Under the pieces are notes generated by a model. That model was given only the letters and a program-made list of their open reading frames with translations, was not told where the DNA came from and did no database searches. DNA of 64,000 nt from an uncultured Prevotella sp. (GTDB taxonomy: Bacteria > Bacteroidota > Bacteroidia > Bacteroidales > Bacteroidaceae), in assembly GCA_947170725.1 (NCBI GenBank), contig CAMVUM010000011.1:19795-83794 (forward strand), given 5' to 3'. Position numbers and translations under genes: made by a program. Below, in pieces: positions 8,262 through 16,760 of the stretch; the first letter of the stretch is position 1, and each line of letters opens with the position of its first letter.

Positions 8262-11207
8262 TCAATACCATTGCACCGAGTTGCTGTAGCTGCTGCGTTT
8301 GTCATATTTGAGCGCGTCAGTGAGTGTCGCGGCGTTGCAGCGAAAAGAGAAGTTATAGCTTGTGTATGGTGAAAGCACCACGGAACATGACATGCTGAAG
8401 CAGTGGAGGTCACGGGAAAGTGATGCTGTTGTCATCGAGATTTTCTTGTTTTCAAAGTCATAACCTGACGAGAAACTGATATTCCAGCCGTCGCTGATAC
8501 GCACGTTGCCACTGAAATTGAGGGTCTGTGTGATTCCGTAAGGGTAGCGCATCTTGTTGTAGTTGAACGGTGCGCTCATGTCCTCGCGCATGGAGATGCC
8601 ATAGCCGAAGCTGAGAGACCACGGCATACTGAACGCCATATAGCCGTCTTCGTCCGTCTCTGCCTTTCCGGCATTCTCCTTGCGGGCTCCCCGTTGGCCT
8701 TTCTGCATGGTGTCGTCCTCGTTCGTCTCGCGCTCATACTCATCCTCGTTGTCCTCCTCATTCTGATTATTGTCGTTCTTGTTGACACGCTCTCCACGCA
8801 GCCACTTAAAGAAGTTGGACACCTTTTTATTGTCCAACGTATAGGAAAGGTTCTGCGACAAGCCCTGGAAACGGCCGAACTTGCCTTGGCTGTAGAGCGT
8901 GGTGTGCTCGCTGAGGCGAGGTTTTCCGTTTTCATCCAGCTCATAGGCGTATGTCGCGAAGACCGCATTCATATTGAAAGTATAGTTCTTCGTCAACTTC
9001 AGACGCAGACGGGTGCTGAGGTCACTCCACGGACGTATGTCCGTAGCCATATTGTATGACATGCTGGCTCCAAGCTCGTCGATGATGCTTATCTTCTTCA
9101 CACCCGAGCTATCGCGGTCTGACCGTATTTTCATCTCGATATTGTTGGAGATGTCCACCGATACGCTTCCCGTCTTTCCGCGGCCCGGCACACCATAGAG
9201 ACCGTTGGAATAGGGTGAATACTCTACGAGCGAAACGTTGCCGTTGGCGTCAGTGCGCTGATAGGACTCATAGTATCCGTAGCGACGGGTGCTGAAATCC
9301 GGGGCGTAGTTGAAGCTGACCTGCGGTGTGAAGACGTGGCGAATGGCCACAATTTTGTCGCCAAAGAGCTTCTTCCAAGGCACGTACATACCGTAGAGTT
9401 TGGTCGACGCGCTGACGCTCATCGTCCAGTTGTAGATATTGTAGAAGCCGTCTATGGTATCCGTAACCTCCCGCTGTGTGTCGTCGTCCCAGGAACGCAT
9501 GATCTTCGTGGTGTACATCCGGTCGGTGAAGTTGAACGACGGATTGATGTTCAGGTAATTGAACAAAGTGAAGTTGGCACTGATTGGAATACTGTGTTGG
9601 ATTCCGTTACGCCAGTCGCGCGTCAGACTGGAGTGCATGAGCAGATATTCCTTCGTGCTTATGGAGTTGCTGATCTGTCCTGTATATGACATTGAAATCT
9701 TCTCATACCATTTCTCCTTGCCAGCCATCTTCTTACGCTTGAATGGATAGAAACGGCTGATGGAGACATTAAGGTCAGGCAATGTCATGGCGATAGTGGT
9801 GTCGCGCATGTTCTGATTGAGATTGACCGTAGTGCTGAGTGTCAGTCCTATGCTTGAGAAAGTGTTGCTCATGCTCACCGACGATGTTCTCGTGCTCTGC
9901 GTATAGCTCTGCGGGTTATACATGCTGGTGAGATTGTTGCGCTCATAGCTGCTCGTGGCAAAGTTGACACTGGCCGACAGCGAGCGATACGGATTGGCCT
10001 TGGAGTCCTGCCGGTGGCTCCATTGTATCTTGAAGCTGGTCTGCTTCATATAGTCCGGCATGTTCTTCTCGCCGTTTATTGTGTTCTGATAGCTGGCATA
10101 GAAGCTACCGCTAAACTTGTAACGCTTACGGTAGTTCGTGGCGGCTGACAGTCCCCACGAGCCTTTTGTGTATATCTCGCCTATTAGCTTGAGGTCCATC
10201 CGGTCGTTGATGGCAAAATAGTAGCCGCCGTCCCGCAGATAGAATCCGCGTTCGGTCTCGTCTCCGTATGTAGGCATGATAAATCCGCTGGAGTAGCTTT
10301 TGGAGAAAGGGAAGAAGCCGTAGGGGATGGCCAGCGGCAGCGGGACGTCAGCCACTACGAGATAGGCCGGTCCGAAGACGACATCCTTTCCCGGCCGCAT
10401 CTTCGCACGTGAGAGTGCGATGTAGAAATCCGGATGCGGGTTGTCACACGTCGTGTATTTTCCATGCTGAAGGAAAATCTCTCCGTTGGAGTTACGTTTG
10501 GACAGTTCGCTGGTCATGAAGCCGTCCTCCTGCTGTGTATAGACATCCTTGATAAGTCCCTTCTTGGTCTTGAAGTTGAACGACATCGTATCATTCTCAT
10601 ACGTGTCGCTGCCCATCTTGAAGACCGGAAGACCTATCATGCTGCCCGTGGTGTCCCTCGTGCCGGTGGCGTTGACGAGACTGCTGTCAAGACTCATGTT
10701 GATCCGGTCGCTCACGAGGTCCATATCCTCATAGACAACGTGGGAGTTGCCATAGAGATAAGCCTTTCCCGTGGCCGACTCGAAAACGAGCGAGTCTTCC
10801 GCCGAGTATGTCACGGGAGCGTCGATTCCGTTCTTGCGCTGCCGGTTGGCGCTGTCAAGAGCCAGCGAATCGTCAATAGCCTTGTTATAATGGTATATGG
10901 CCAGCTGCATGGAGTCCATCTTCGTCGTGTCCGGTCCGGCCGGAAGCATGGACACCAATGAATCGGCCGCGATGGTGTCACCCATCAGCGAATCGGCCGT
11001 GATGGTGTCACCCGTCAGCGAGTCGGCCGCAACGTCCGTTGAGTCTTTCCGGACCGTCGAACCAGCAGCAGTACTGTCGGCTTTCTGCGCGAGAGAATCG
11101 ACATCGTAAGCGCCCTTCACCTTGTCAGGAAAGAGTGCGGGAGGAAGTTCCGCCCAGACAAAAACGAAGGCGAAAAGCATCAAGAATATCAATGTCTTTT
11201 TTCTCAC
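8262..11207 (-). CDS. lptD: LptD-like outer-membrane LPS-assembly protein
   Basis: 981 residues. The N-terminus MRKKTLIFLMLFAFVFVWA is a signal peptide. It is followed by a Ser/Asp/Thr-rich stretch with a DNA-level tandem repeat, then an OstA/LptA-like beta-jellyroll domain (about 130-260, containing ATGKAYLYGNSHVVYEDMDL), then an amphipathic beta-barrel to the C-terminal aromatic end (SYSNSVQWY). This matches Bacteroidetes LptD, which inserts lipopolysaccharide into the outer leaflet. An acidic Asn/Glu/Asp-rich insertion lies near residues 800-850. The start is a GTG at 11207; a promoter box at 11213-11220 lies so close that the message would be nearly leaderless. The next in-frame ATG (11180) would cut into the signal peptide. 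Confidence 0.87.
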   Translation of the reverse strand: MRKKTLIFLMLFAFVFVWAELPPALFPDKVKGAYDVDSLAQKADSTAAGSTVRKDSTDVAADSLTGDTITADSLMGDTIAADSLVSMLPAGPDTTKMDSMQLAIYHYNKAIDDSLALDSANRQRKNGIDAPVTYSAEDSLVFESATGKAYLYGNSHVVYEDMDLVSDRINMSLDSSLVNATGTRDTTGSMIGLPVFKMGSDTYENDTMSFNFKTKKGLIKDVYTQQEDGFMTSELSKRNSNGEIFLQHGKYTTCDNPHPDFYIALSRAKMRPGKDVVFGPAYLVVADVPLPLAIPYGFFPFSKSYSSGFIMPTYGDETERGFYLRDGGYYFAINDRMDLKLIGEIYTKGSWGLSAATNYRKRYKFSGSFYASYQNTINGEKNMPDYMKQTSFKIQWSHRQDSKANPYRSLSASVNFATSSYERNNLTSMYNPQSYTQSTRTSSVSMSNTFSSIGLTLSTTVNLNQNMRDTTIAMTLPDLNVSISRFYPFKRKKMAGKEKWYEKISMSYTGQISNSISTKEYLLMHSSLTRDWRNGIQHSIPISANFTLFNYLNINPSFNFTDRMYTTKIMRSWDDDTQREVTDTIDGFYNIYNWTMSVSASTKLYGMYVPWKKLFGDKIVAIRHVFTPQVSFNYAPDFSTRRYGYYESYQRTDANGNVSLVEYSPYSNGLYGVPGRGKTGSVSVDISNNIEMKIRSDRDSSGVKKISIIDELGASMSYNMATDIRPWSDLSTRLRLKLTKNYTFNMNAVFATYAYELDENGKPRLSEHTTLYSQGKFGRFQGLSQNLSYTLDNKKVSNFFKWLRGERVNKNDNNQNEEDNEDEYERETNEDDTMQKGQRGARKENAGKAETDEDGYMAFSMPWSLSFGYGISMREDMSAPFNYNKMRYPYGITQTLNFSGNVRISDGWNISFSSGYDFENKKISMTTASLSRDLHCFSMSCSVVLSPYTSYNFSFRCNAATLTDALKYDKRSSYSNSVQWY
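10960..11040 (-). repeat. 30-bp tandem repeat inside lptD
   Basis: The unit beginning gaatcggcc recurs at 10960, 10990 and 11020, giving about two and a half units. In protein it reads ADSL-x-GDTI repeats in the linker between signal peptide and jellyroll. The units differ at scattered bases, so it is not a fresh duplication. Confidence 0.8.
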
Positions 11208-11212
11208 GGCTG

Positions 11213-11220
11213 CAAAATTA
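11213..11220 (-). promoter_or_regulatory. Possible -7 box of lptD
   Basis: TAATTTTG on the minus strand fits TAnnTTTG but lies only about 5 bases before the GTG start, so either the transcript is leaderless or the box is fortuitous. Confidence 0.4.
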
Positions 11221-11334
11221 CTTATAAAATAGTTAAAAACATTCTGTTTTCGATAGTTTAACGTTAGTTCCCTCCTTTTCTTTTATAATCCGGCATGTGC
11301 GTCGCTCTCCGGCGATGAGTATGTCGCGAAGCCG

Positions 11335-11871
11335 TCATTCGAACATTGCGGCCCACCCAAGGAAACGCCGGACGCCCTCTTCGCCGAACTTTTCGAGACT
11401 TTGTGCGGCCTGTTCTACGGTGCGGACACGCTCCAGATGGGATTTGGAGAAGAATTTGTCAGCGTAGCAGACTACCTGTTCCTCAATCGTTTCGGGAAGA
11501 AAATCCTGAAGCGGCAGCGGCAGCGAGCGTTCCTCGATGGCCTGTTTTGTGATTCCGGTGCCGGTGTGGCGCTCACAAACACGTGCGTGACGGGGAAATC
11601 CCTCGGCGCGCATCATCTCCGCCCCGATTATCCCGTGGCGGATGTAGGGTTCGGTTCCGAAGCACTCAATGCCGGCGGCGTCCGTCCGGCAGACGCCAAT
11701 GTCGTGGAGCATTGCGGCCTCTTCCAGAAACACACGGTCGAGAGCAAGTTCCGGATGGCGGCGGGCGATGAGCAACGCGCGGTCGGCAACAGCCCGACTA
11801 TGGGTGATGAGGATATGGCGAAGGGCGTCGTCCTCGGGATAATAACGGTCAATAATCTTCCAGTAGTCCAT
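11335..11871 (-). CDS. HD-domain phosphohydrolase-like protein
   Basis: 178 residues with the HD superfamily signature: an early His (ILITHSRAVADRALLIA), then LEEAAMLHDIGVCRTDAAG, an HDIG form of the metal-binding HD pair, then YIRHGIIGAEMM and CERHTGTGI with further metal His residues, and a late Asp in VCYADKFFSK. Such single-domain proteins hydrolyse phosphomonoesters or nucleotides; the substrate cannot be read from sequence. The ATG is at 11871. It lies between lptD and the carboxyltransferase gene with gaps over 100 bases on both sides, so it is probably its own transcript. Confidence 0.85.
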   Translation of the reverse strand: MDYWKIIDRYYPEDDALRHILITHSRAVADRALLIARRHPELALDRVFLEEAAMLHDIGVCRTDAAGIECFGTEPYIRHGIIGAEMMRAEGFPRHARVCERHTGTGITKQAIEERSLPLPLQDFLPETIEEQVVCYADKFFSKSHLERVRTVEQAAQSLEKFGEEGVRRFLGWAAMFE

Positions 11872-11985
11872 ACGTTTTATAATTAAGAAACATAATAATT
11901 GTGGACGGCACGGCCGCTCCTATGCACTTCCAACGGAGCGTTCCCCCCCGTAGTCAGCGTCCGGCACGGGCCGCCGCAATCCAAC

Positions 11986-12040
11986 AAAAGAGATGTGACC
12001 ACCATTCATATCGCTGACATGGGGGCAGTCACACCTCTTC
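11986..12040 (-). terminator. Probable terminator of the carboxyltransferase gene
   Basis: 12-base arms, 11988-11999 and 12028-12039, complementary except for one G-U pair on the minus-strand RNA, followed by a short TTTT. It lies 45 bases past the stop. Confidence 0.6.
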
Positions 12041-12084
12041 TCACGTTTTTCTATCTTTCTGATACAATCTTATTCACATCTTAT

Positions 12085-13857
12085 CTAAGCCTTGCGCTCA
12101 ATCCATCCCAGCGTATCGCCACGACGGACGCGTGCTCCCTGCTTGGCGCTGACCTCAACGAGTTTTCCGCCGAGCGCAGCAGGAACGGGAACAATCTCGC
12201 CCCATTTGGCCTGTATGTAGCAGAACCTGTCACCTTCCTTATACTCCTGACCAACGAAAGGTTCGAGACAGGGGCTGCATTCGCAGTTTCCGGCAAACTC
12301 ATAGAACACCTGACCGGCCAGCGGAGCCGTCAGAGCGTCGGCCTTGGCGTGCTTGAAGGCTGAAAGCTCTTCCGCTGTGAGCTGTGAGCCGAGCGCGGCG
12401 TCCTTAGCCTTCTGCAGGTCGGTGAGAAAGTTCTTCTTGGCCTGTCCGCTCTTGTAGCTGCGATACTGTTCGGGGTGCATGGCCAACTCGAAGAGTTCTT
12501 CATCATCCTGTCCGCAGTCCCAGCCGTTATCAGCCATTTCCTTGCGGAACGTGTCGAGCGCATCGGGGATGAGCGTATGTGGGTCGGCGTCGGTGAACTC
12601 GCGCTTCTGCTTGGCGGCAAGCTCGTGGAACAGCGGGTCTATATCGCCCGGAACTTTTCCGCTCTTGCCCAGAATCATGCCCCACATCGGGTCGTCCATC
12701 ATCACGAAACGTCCCTTACCCTGCGTCATCGTGAGCAGATTCATCAGCGCCATGTTCTTGACATACTGTGAGAACGGCGTGACAAGCGGCGGATAGCCCA
12801 CACGCGGCCAGACATACTCAACTTCCTGAAACAACTTGACGAGCATGTCATCCATGGTCAGTTCCGGCTCTCCCTTTCCTCTCAGTATGCCGTTGATGAC
12901 GTTTCGGATGCCTCCCAAGTCGGCCATCATCGAACCCATCATGCCGCCAGGCAAACCACAACCGAGCAGCAGCGAGGACGTATGTTTGTTCGTGGGATTT
13001 ATGAAATAGCCCAACCACTCGTCAATGAACTCTTGAGTGAGGGTCCGAGCGTGCATATATGCATTCATGTTTATCTCCGGGACGTCGAATCCTTCGTTCT
13101 TGAGCATACTCTGAACGGAGATGATGTCGGGATGGACCTTGCCCCACGACAGCGGTTCGATGGCGGTGTCGATGATGTCGGCGCCGTTGTTGCACACTTC
13201 GAGGATGCTGGCCATCGACAGGCCGGGACCGGAGTGACCGTGATATTGAATCAATATGTCGGGATGTTTCGTCTTGATTGCCTTTGTCAAGGCTCCGAGC
13301 ATGGCAGGCTGACCTATTCCGGCCATGTCCTTGAGGCATATTTCCTGAGCTCCGGCGGCTATCAGTTTGTCTGCAATATCGCTGTAGTATTCCACCGTAT
13401 GTACAGGCGATGTCGTTATACAGAGCGTTCCCTGCGGCGTCATGCCGGCCTCAAGAGCCCATTTTATACTGGGAATGATGTTGCGCACGTCGTTGAGACC
13501 GCAGAAGATACGCGTGATGTCCGTCCCCTGTGCGTGCTTCACCTTATACATAAGACGGCGCACATCGTCTGGCACGGGATACATGCGCAATGCATTGAGA
13601 CCGCGATCGAGCATGTGGGTCTTTATACCGACCTCATTGAACGGACGACAGAAAGCCCTCACAGCGTCATTGGGATTTTCGCCCGCCAGCAGATTTACCT
13701 GTTCGAAAGCGCCTCCATTGGTCTCCACACGGGAAAAACATCCCATGTCTATTATTACCGGAGCAATACGCTCCAACTGATCTTTGCGTGGCTGAAACTT
13801 ACCCGAAGACTGCCACATGTCCCGATATACGAGACTGAATTGGATTTTCTTTTTCAT
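12085..13857 (-). CDS. Divergent pyruvate/oxaloacetate carboxyltransferase with biotinyl-like domain (OadA/PycB family)
   Basis: 590 residues, the size of oxaloacetate decarboxylase alpha or pyruvate carboxylase subunit B. An HMGL-like TIM-barrel carboxyltransferase domain (about 1-290) retains the metal Asp in YRDMWQSSGKF, the catalytic Lys in ICLKDMAGIG and VETNGGAFEQV. A PYC_OADA domain follows, including EVEYVWPRVGYPPLVTPFSQ, then a C-terminal biotinyl/lipoyl-like fold (about 515-590). Odd points: the usual RDAHQS reads RDMWQS, the metal HxH reads QYHGHSG, and the biotin site EAMKM reads IQAKW, so the Lys is kept but its Met neighbours are lost. No biotin carboxylase or decarboxylase membrane subunits are adjacent. 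Substrate uncertain. Confidence 0.82.
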   Translation of the reverse strand: MKKKIQFSLVYRDMWQSSGKFQPRKDQLERIAPVIIDMGCFSRVETNGGAFEQVNLLAGENPNDAVRAFCRPFNEVGIKTHMLDRGLNALRMYPVPDDVRRLMYKVKHAQGTDITRIFCGLNDVRNIIPSIKWALEAGMTPQGTLCITTSPVHTVEYYSDIADKLIAAGAQEICLKDMAGIGQPAMLGALTKAIKTKHPDILIQYHGHSGPGLSMASILEVCNNGADIIDTAIEPLSWGKVHPDIISVQSMLKNEGFDVPEINMNAYMHARTLTQEFIDEWLGYFINPTNKHTSSLLLGCGLPGGMMGSMMADLGGIRNVINGILRGKGEPELTMDDMLVKLFQEVEYVWPRVGYPPLVTPFSQYVKNMALMNLLTMTQGKGRFVMMDDPMWGMILGKSGKVPGDIDPLFHELAAKQKREFTDADPHTLIPDALDTFRKEMADNGWDCGQDDEELFELAMHPEQYRSYKSGQAKKNFLTDLQKAKDAALGSQLTAEELSAFKHAKADALTAPLAGQVFYEFAGNCECSPCLEPFVGQEYKEGDRFCYIQAKWGEIVPVPAALGGKLVEVSAKQGARVRRGDTLGWIERKA

Positions 13858-13943
13858 ATCGCTTAACCTTTTTCATTTAAAAGAAATGGGCGGTAAGACC
13901 CGTTATAACCGATACGTAGTATTATTGTTTGGTCTACTTGCCG

Positions 13944-13974
13944 CAAAGATACAAAAAAAACAAACGATGACAAA
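13944..13974 (-). promoter_or_regulatory. Promoter of the carboxyltransferase gene
   Basis: On the minus strand TTTG (13971-13974), a 19-base spacer and TATCTTTG (13944-13951) form a good -33/-7 pair. Confidence 0.65.
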
Positions 13975-14060
13975 CAAACGGAAGAAAAAGAAGCACATTT
14001 TTTCCAGTCAAATCATTCATACCCGGGAATATCAACAGGCCGCGATTCCGCAACTGCCAC

Positions 14061-14112
14061 AAAAACATTGCGGCACGCAGGACATGAAATCTTCAAGCCT
14101 TACGTGCCGCAA
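14061..14112 (-). terminator. Terminator of the secreted-protein gene
   Basis: 10-bp perfect stem, ttgcggcacg (14069-14078) with cgtgccgcaa (14103-14112). On the minus strand it is followed by TGTTTTTG. The loop is 24 nt. Confidence 0.7.
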
Positions 14113-14162
14113 CAAATTATATTCAAAAAGAAATCCGGTTCCGAAAAACAACAGGACGAAAA

Positions 14163-15809
14163 CTACTTTCCTGCCACCTTCACCATCCGCACCGTTCCGT
14201 CAGGCCGGACAACGGACTTGATGTACAGCCCGCGCGTTGTCGTGCTGACGCGACGGCCGCTAAGGTCGAATGTATGTCCTGAGGCGGCCCTGACTCCACC
14301 GACGCTATTGATACCGCTCACAGTTCCGTCGGTCCAGACCACTGACGAGCGGAACGTCTTCCCTCCGGCCGTATTGACGGTCTGGACACCCATACGACTG
14401 AAATCCTCATAGAAGACTATCGTATGTTTCTCGCCATCAACCTCGAAATCAAAATCGTTATCATAACTGTAAGGAACGTCAGTCATGTCGTCTCCCAACA
14501 AGTCATACAAAGCCGTACTGAAAACATAAGGCTCCTTCCTGTCGTCAACATATACATTATAGTAAAGGTCAATCTTGCTTATCTGCTCACCACCGACAGT
14601 CGTCGCCGGGATGTCGGCCACAAGCACTCCATATTCGTCGAAATCGTCATACGCCATGAATCGCTCTATCGACGGATCAGCCGGTATTCCCTCTGCCGAA
14701 ACATAATCGGCTATTACAGGCGCTTTATAGGAAGCACGCGAATAGAGCGCGCCGTCACCCTCATTGACAATATAGACACTGTCTGTCTTCATCAGAACAT
14801 CGTCCTTCCGCCAGTCAAAAGCCAGACGGCCGGCCATACGAATCCGGGTATATTCGCCATAGTCCTCGTCAAACAGTGTCTCTGACGTACCGCCATAGAA
14901 ATAGCAATGGGCGCCACCGGCGATTCCAAGATACTGACCGCTTTTGAAAACAGCCTTGCCGTCAGCCACAGTGCCGAGAGCATAGCCCGGAGCATCTTCC
15001 GTGCGGAGATATACGTCACTGCCGTCTGTGGCCACCCAGACCGGATGCTCAATGCCGTCGGCAGTCATTATTTTCCGCTGTGCTCCGACTCCTTCCGGCA
15101 ACGTCAGGACTGTTTCCGTCTGAGGACGCACCACAATGTCGGCCACACCAAACCAGACCCAAGCCTCGTCCGGATCGTCCGGACCGACATTATCGAATGT
15201 CAGACCGAGCATCGTCATCATCTCACCGTCCGTATTCTCCGTGTCCAAATCGCCAACAGCGCTGAGAACTCCGTCACGATAGACAAACTTGAGTTCGCTC
15301 TCACCGAACGACGGATAATAATATCCCTCATTCTCGTCAAAGTCAAGACGGTCGAAATTAATGCGGAACGTCTCACCGCTATCTTCCATAATCCCCGTGG
15401 CACTCTGCGGCAAACGGGCAACCAGCGTGTCCTTCTCGCCACGCTCCAGACGAAGCCAGGCACCGGTAGGATAGACAGCCACGGGATTCTTCACATAAAC
15501 ACAACCGTCGTCGCCCTCGACAATGGCCGAAACCTTGCCGGAAGCACGACGTTCGTAGATCTCATAACCGCGGGGATAGAGGGCATAACACGAAAGTGTC
15601 ATACCATCCGTCAGCTGACCAGCCGGAATATCCATAACGGCATCTGCTCCGGACACACGGGCCGGACAACCGGCTGAGATCACACTGCGAAGCACACCTT
15701 TCTCTATCGCAGTATTGGCACGGCATTGCACTCCGGAACACCTGACGTCCTGCGACATTGCAGAAACAGAGGAAGCCATGATACTGACAAAAAGTAACAG
15801 TCTTTTCAT
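14163..15809 (-). CDS. Large secreted or surface protein of unknown function
   Basis: 548 residues from the ATG at 15809; an in-frame upstream extension is rejected because the start at 15809 opens a clean signal peptide (MKRLLLFVSIMASSVSAMSQ) and a promoter box sits at 15843. The mature chain is beta-rich with many aromatic and Asp/Gly residues and no recognised catalytic motif. The C-terminus has GHTFDLSGRRV followed by TRGLYIK, which resembles the short C-terminal beta domain common on secreted Prevotella and Bacteroides proteins and possibly used for type IX sorting (inference). Monocistronic. Function not recognised. Confidence 0.75.
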   Translation of the reverse strand: MKRLLLFVSIMASSVSAMSQDVRCSGVQCRANTAIEKGVLRSVISAGCPARVSGADAVMDIPAGQLTDGMTLSCYALYPRGYEIYERRASGKVSAIVEGDDGCVYVKNPVAVYPTGAWLRLERGEKDTLVARLPQSATGIMEDSGETFRINFDRLDFDENEGYYYPSFGESELKFVYRDGVLSAVGDLDTENTDGEMMTMLGLTFDNVGPDDPDEAWVWFGVADIVVRPQTETVLTLPEGVGAQRKIMTADGIEHPVWVATDGSDVYLRTEDAPGYALGTVADGKAVFKSGQYLGIAGGAHCYFYGGTSETLFDEDYGEYTRIRMAGRLAFDWRKDDVLMKTDSVYIVNEGDGALYSRASYKAPVIADYVSAEGIPADPSIERFMAYDDFDEYGVLVADIPATTVGGEQISKIDLYYNVYVDDRKEPYVFSTALYDLLGDDMTDVPYSYDNDFDFEVDGEKHTIVFYEDFSRMGVQTVNTAGGKTFRSSVVWTDGTVSGINSVGGVRAASGHTFDLSGRRVSTTTRGLYIKSVVRPDGTVRMVKVAGK

Positions 15810-15842
15810 AAAATAATTCTTTTTGGTTTTAATTGAGAACTG

Positions 15843-15850
15843 CAAAGTTA
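15843..15850 (-). promoter_or_regulatory. -7 promoter box of the secreted-protein gene
   Basis: TAACTTTG on the minus strand, 34 bases before the ATG at 15809. Confidence 0.55.
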
Positions 15851-15877
15851 CATATTTTACACTCAAAAAACGCATAT

Positions 15878-15980
15878 CCTGTTACATATATACCTTTTCA
15901 AGCTCATATATATCGGATTATGAGTTTTGAATTACGAATTGTCGCCTGTCACATATATACCTTTTCAAGTTCATATATAT
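15878..15980. repeat. 36-bp direct repeat pair, period 67
   Basis: 15878-15913 and 15945-15980 share cctgt-y-acatatatacc followed by ttttcaag-y-tcatatatat, differing at two bases. The pair lies directly before the large direct repeat at 15986. Confidence 0.85.
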
Positions 15981-15985
15981 ATATT

Positions 15986-16420
15986 CCGGCAATAGACAAC
16001 ATCGCTGTTTACGCACTATTCTATGTCAAAGAAAATAGCAGGAATTTAACATTTCCAAAACGTGCAAAATAGAACGGAACAATGCTGAAATCATGACAAA
16101 AGCGCCACATTCCAAGCCTGCAACCAATCTTCGACAGACCAACGAGAGCCTCCCGGGGCTGCAACGGGGCTGCTTTCATACTTCAACGGGGCTGCCGTCG
16201 CAATGCGACAACAGCCCCGCTGCAACCCAGGGAAGCCCTTACGGCAAAATTTTCAGTCCGTTTTTATTGCACACTTCTACCGCTTTCACCCTAACACACT
16301 GTTAGTCAGCACATAAAAGATGCACACGCAGAACTCGCGAATTTGCGGCCAAATGATTTCCATTTCTGAATATTGCAAGGATTTGAAAGCATTTGTCCTC
16401 TTTCTTCTGAGTTTTTAACA
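15986..16420 (+). repeat. Large direct repeat, copy 1 (left flank of the capsule locus)
   Basis: About 435 bp, strongly similar along its length and in the same orientation to 32854-33290. It begins ccggcaatagacaacatcg and ends near cttctgagtttttaaca. A GC-rich palindromic core (16188-16225) pairs caacggggctg-type arms around gtcgcaatgcgac. A 70-codon open frame (16093-16305) is present in both copies, but most differences between copies change amino acids, so it is probably non-coding. Confidence 0.93.
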
Positions 16421-16658
16421 TTTTCCCCAAATAAACGGCAATGGCCTGTCCGGACCGCCGGCCGAATTTACGCCAGATAATCTCCATCTCAATTGAAATC
16501 CGGTTCTTTAAAAGCGTAAATCAACAAGAGAATCCCCTTGTTCTTTTAGGACAAAACACCACGGTCTGTCACTAAAATACAAAAATCCACATGAACTTTC
16601 TTACAAATCTGTGCAAGATGCCAAACTATAGTTTTTGTTTGTAATATACTGTAATCAG
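16421..16658. other. Intergenic stretch after repeat copy 1
   Basis: No gene or strong structure, apart from a weak 6-bp hairpin near 16523-16542. It lies downstream of the last capsule gene. Confidence 0.4.
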
Positions 16659-16760
16659 TTTGTTTTCTCCTTTAGAATATTCCGGAAAAACAGGAACGGA
16701 AATAATCAAAGAGGGTGTTGGCCTTTTGTTTTCTCCTTTAGAATATTCCGGAAAAACAGG
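16659..16760. repeat. 36-bp direct repeat at the 3' end of the wecG-like gene
   Basis: The same 36 bases occur at 16659-16694 (after the stop) and 16725-16760 (inside the last codons), 66 bases apart. It looks like a small duplication of the gene's end. The repeat has no palindromic ends, and there are only two units and no cas genes. Confidence 0.9.

Larger units (their letters stand above)
13858..14162. other. Intergenic region upstream of the carboxyltransferase gene
   Basis: Holds that gene's promoter and about 85-nt leader, and the terminator of the convergently placed upstream minus-strand gene at 14061-14112. No gene seen. Confidence 0.6.

Noticed and set aside
16093..16305. 70-codon open frame inside repeat copy 1, with an equal-length partner at 32961-33173
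   Set aside because: The frame is open in both copies, but by eye about 17 of 70 residues differ against only about 7 silent changes. That is not the pattern of a conserved protein, so the repeat is treated as non-coding.
16659..16760. CRISPR-like 36-bp repeat with 30-bp spacer
   Set aside because: Only two units, one inside a coding sequence, no palindromic repeat ends and no cas genes anywhere in the window.
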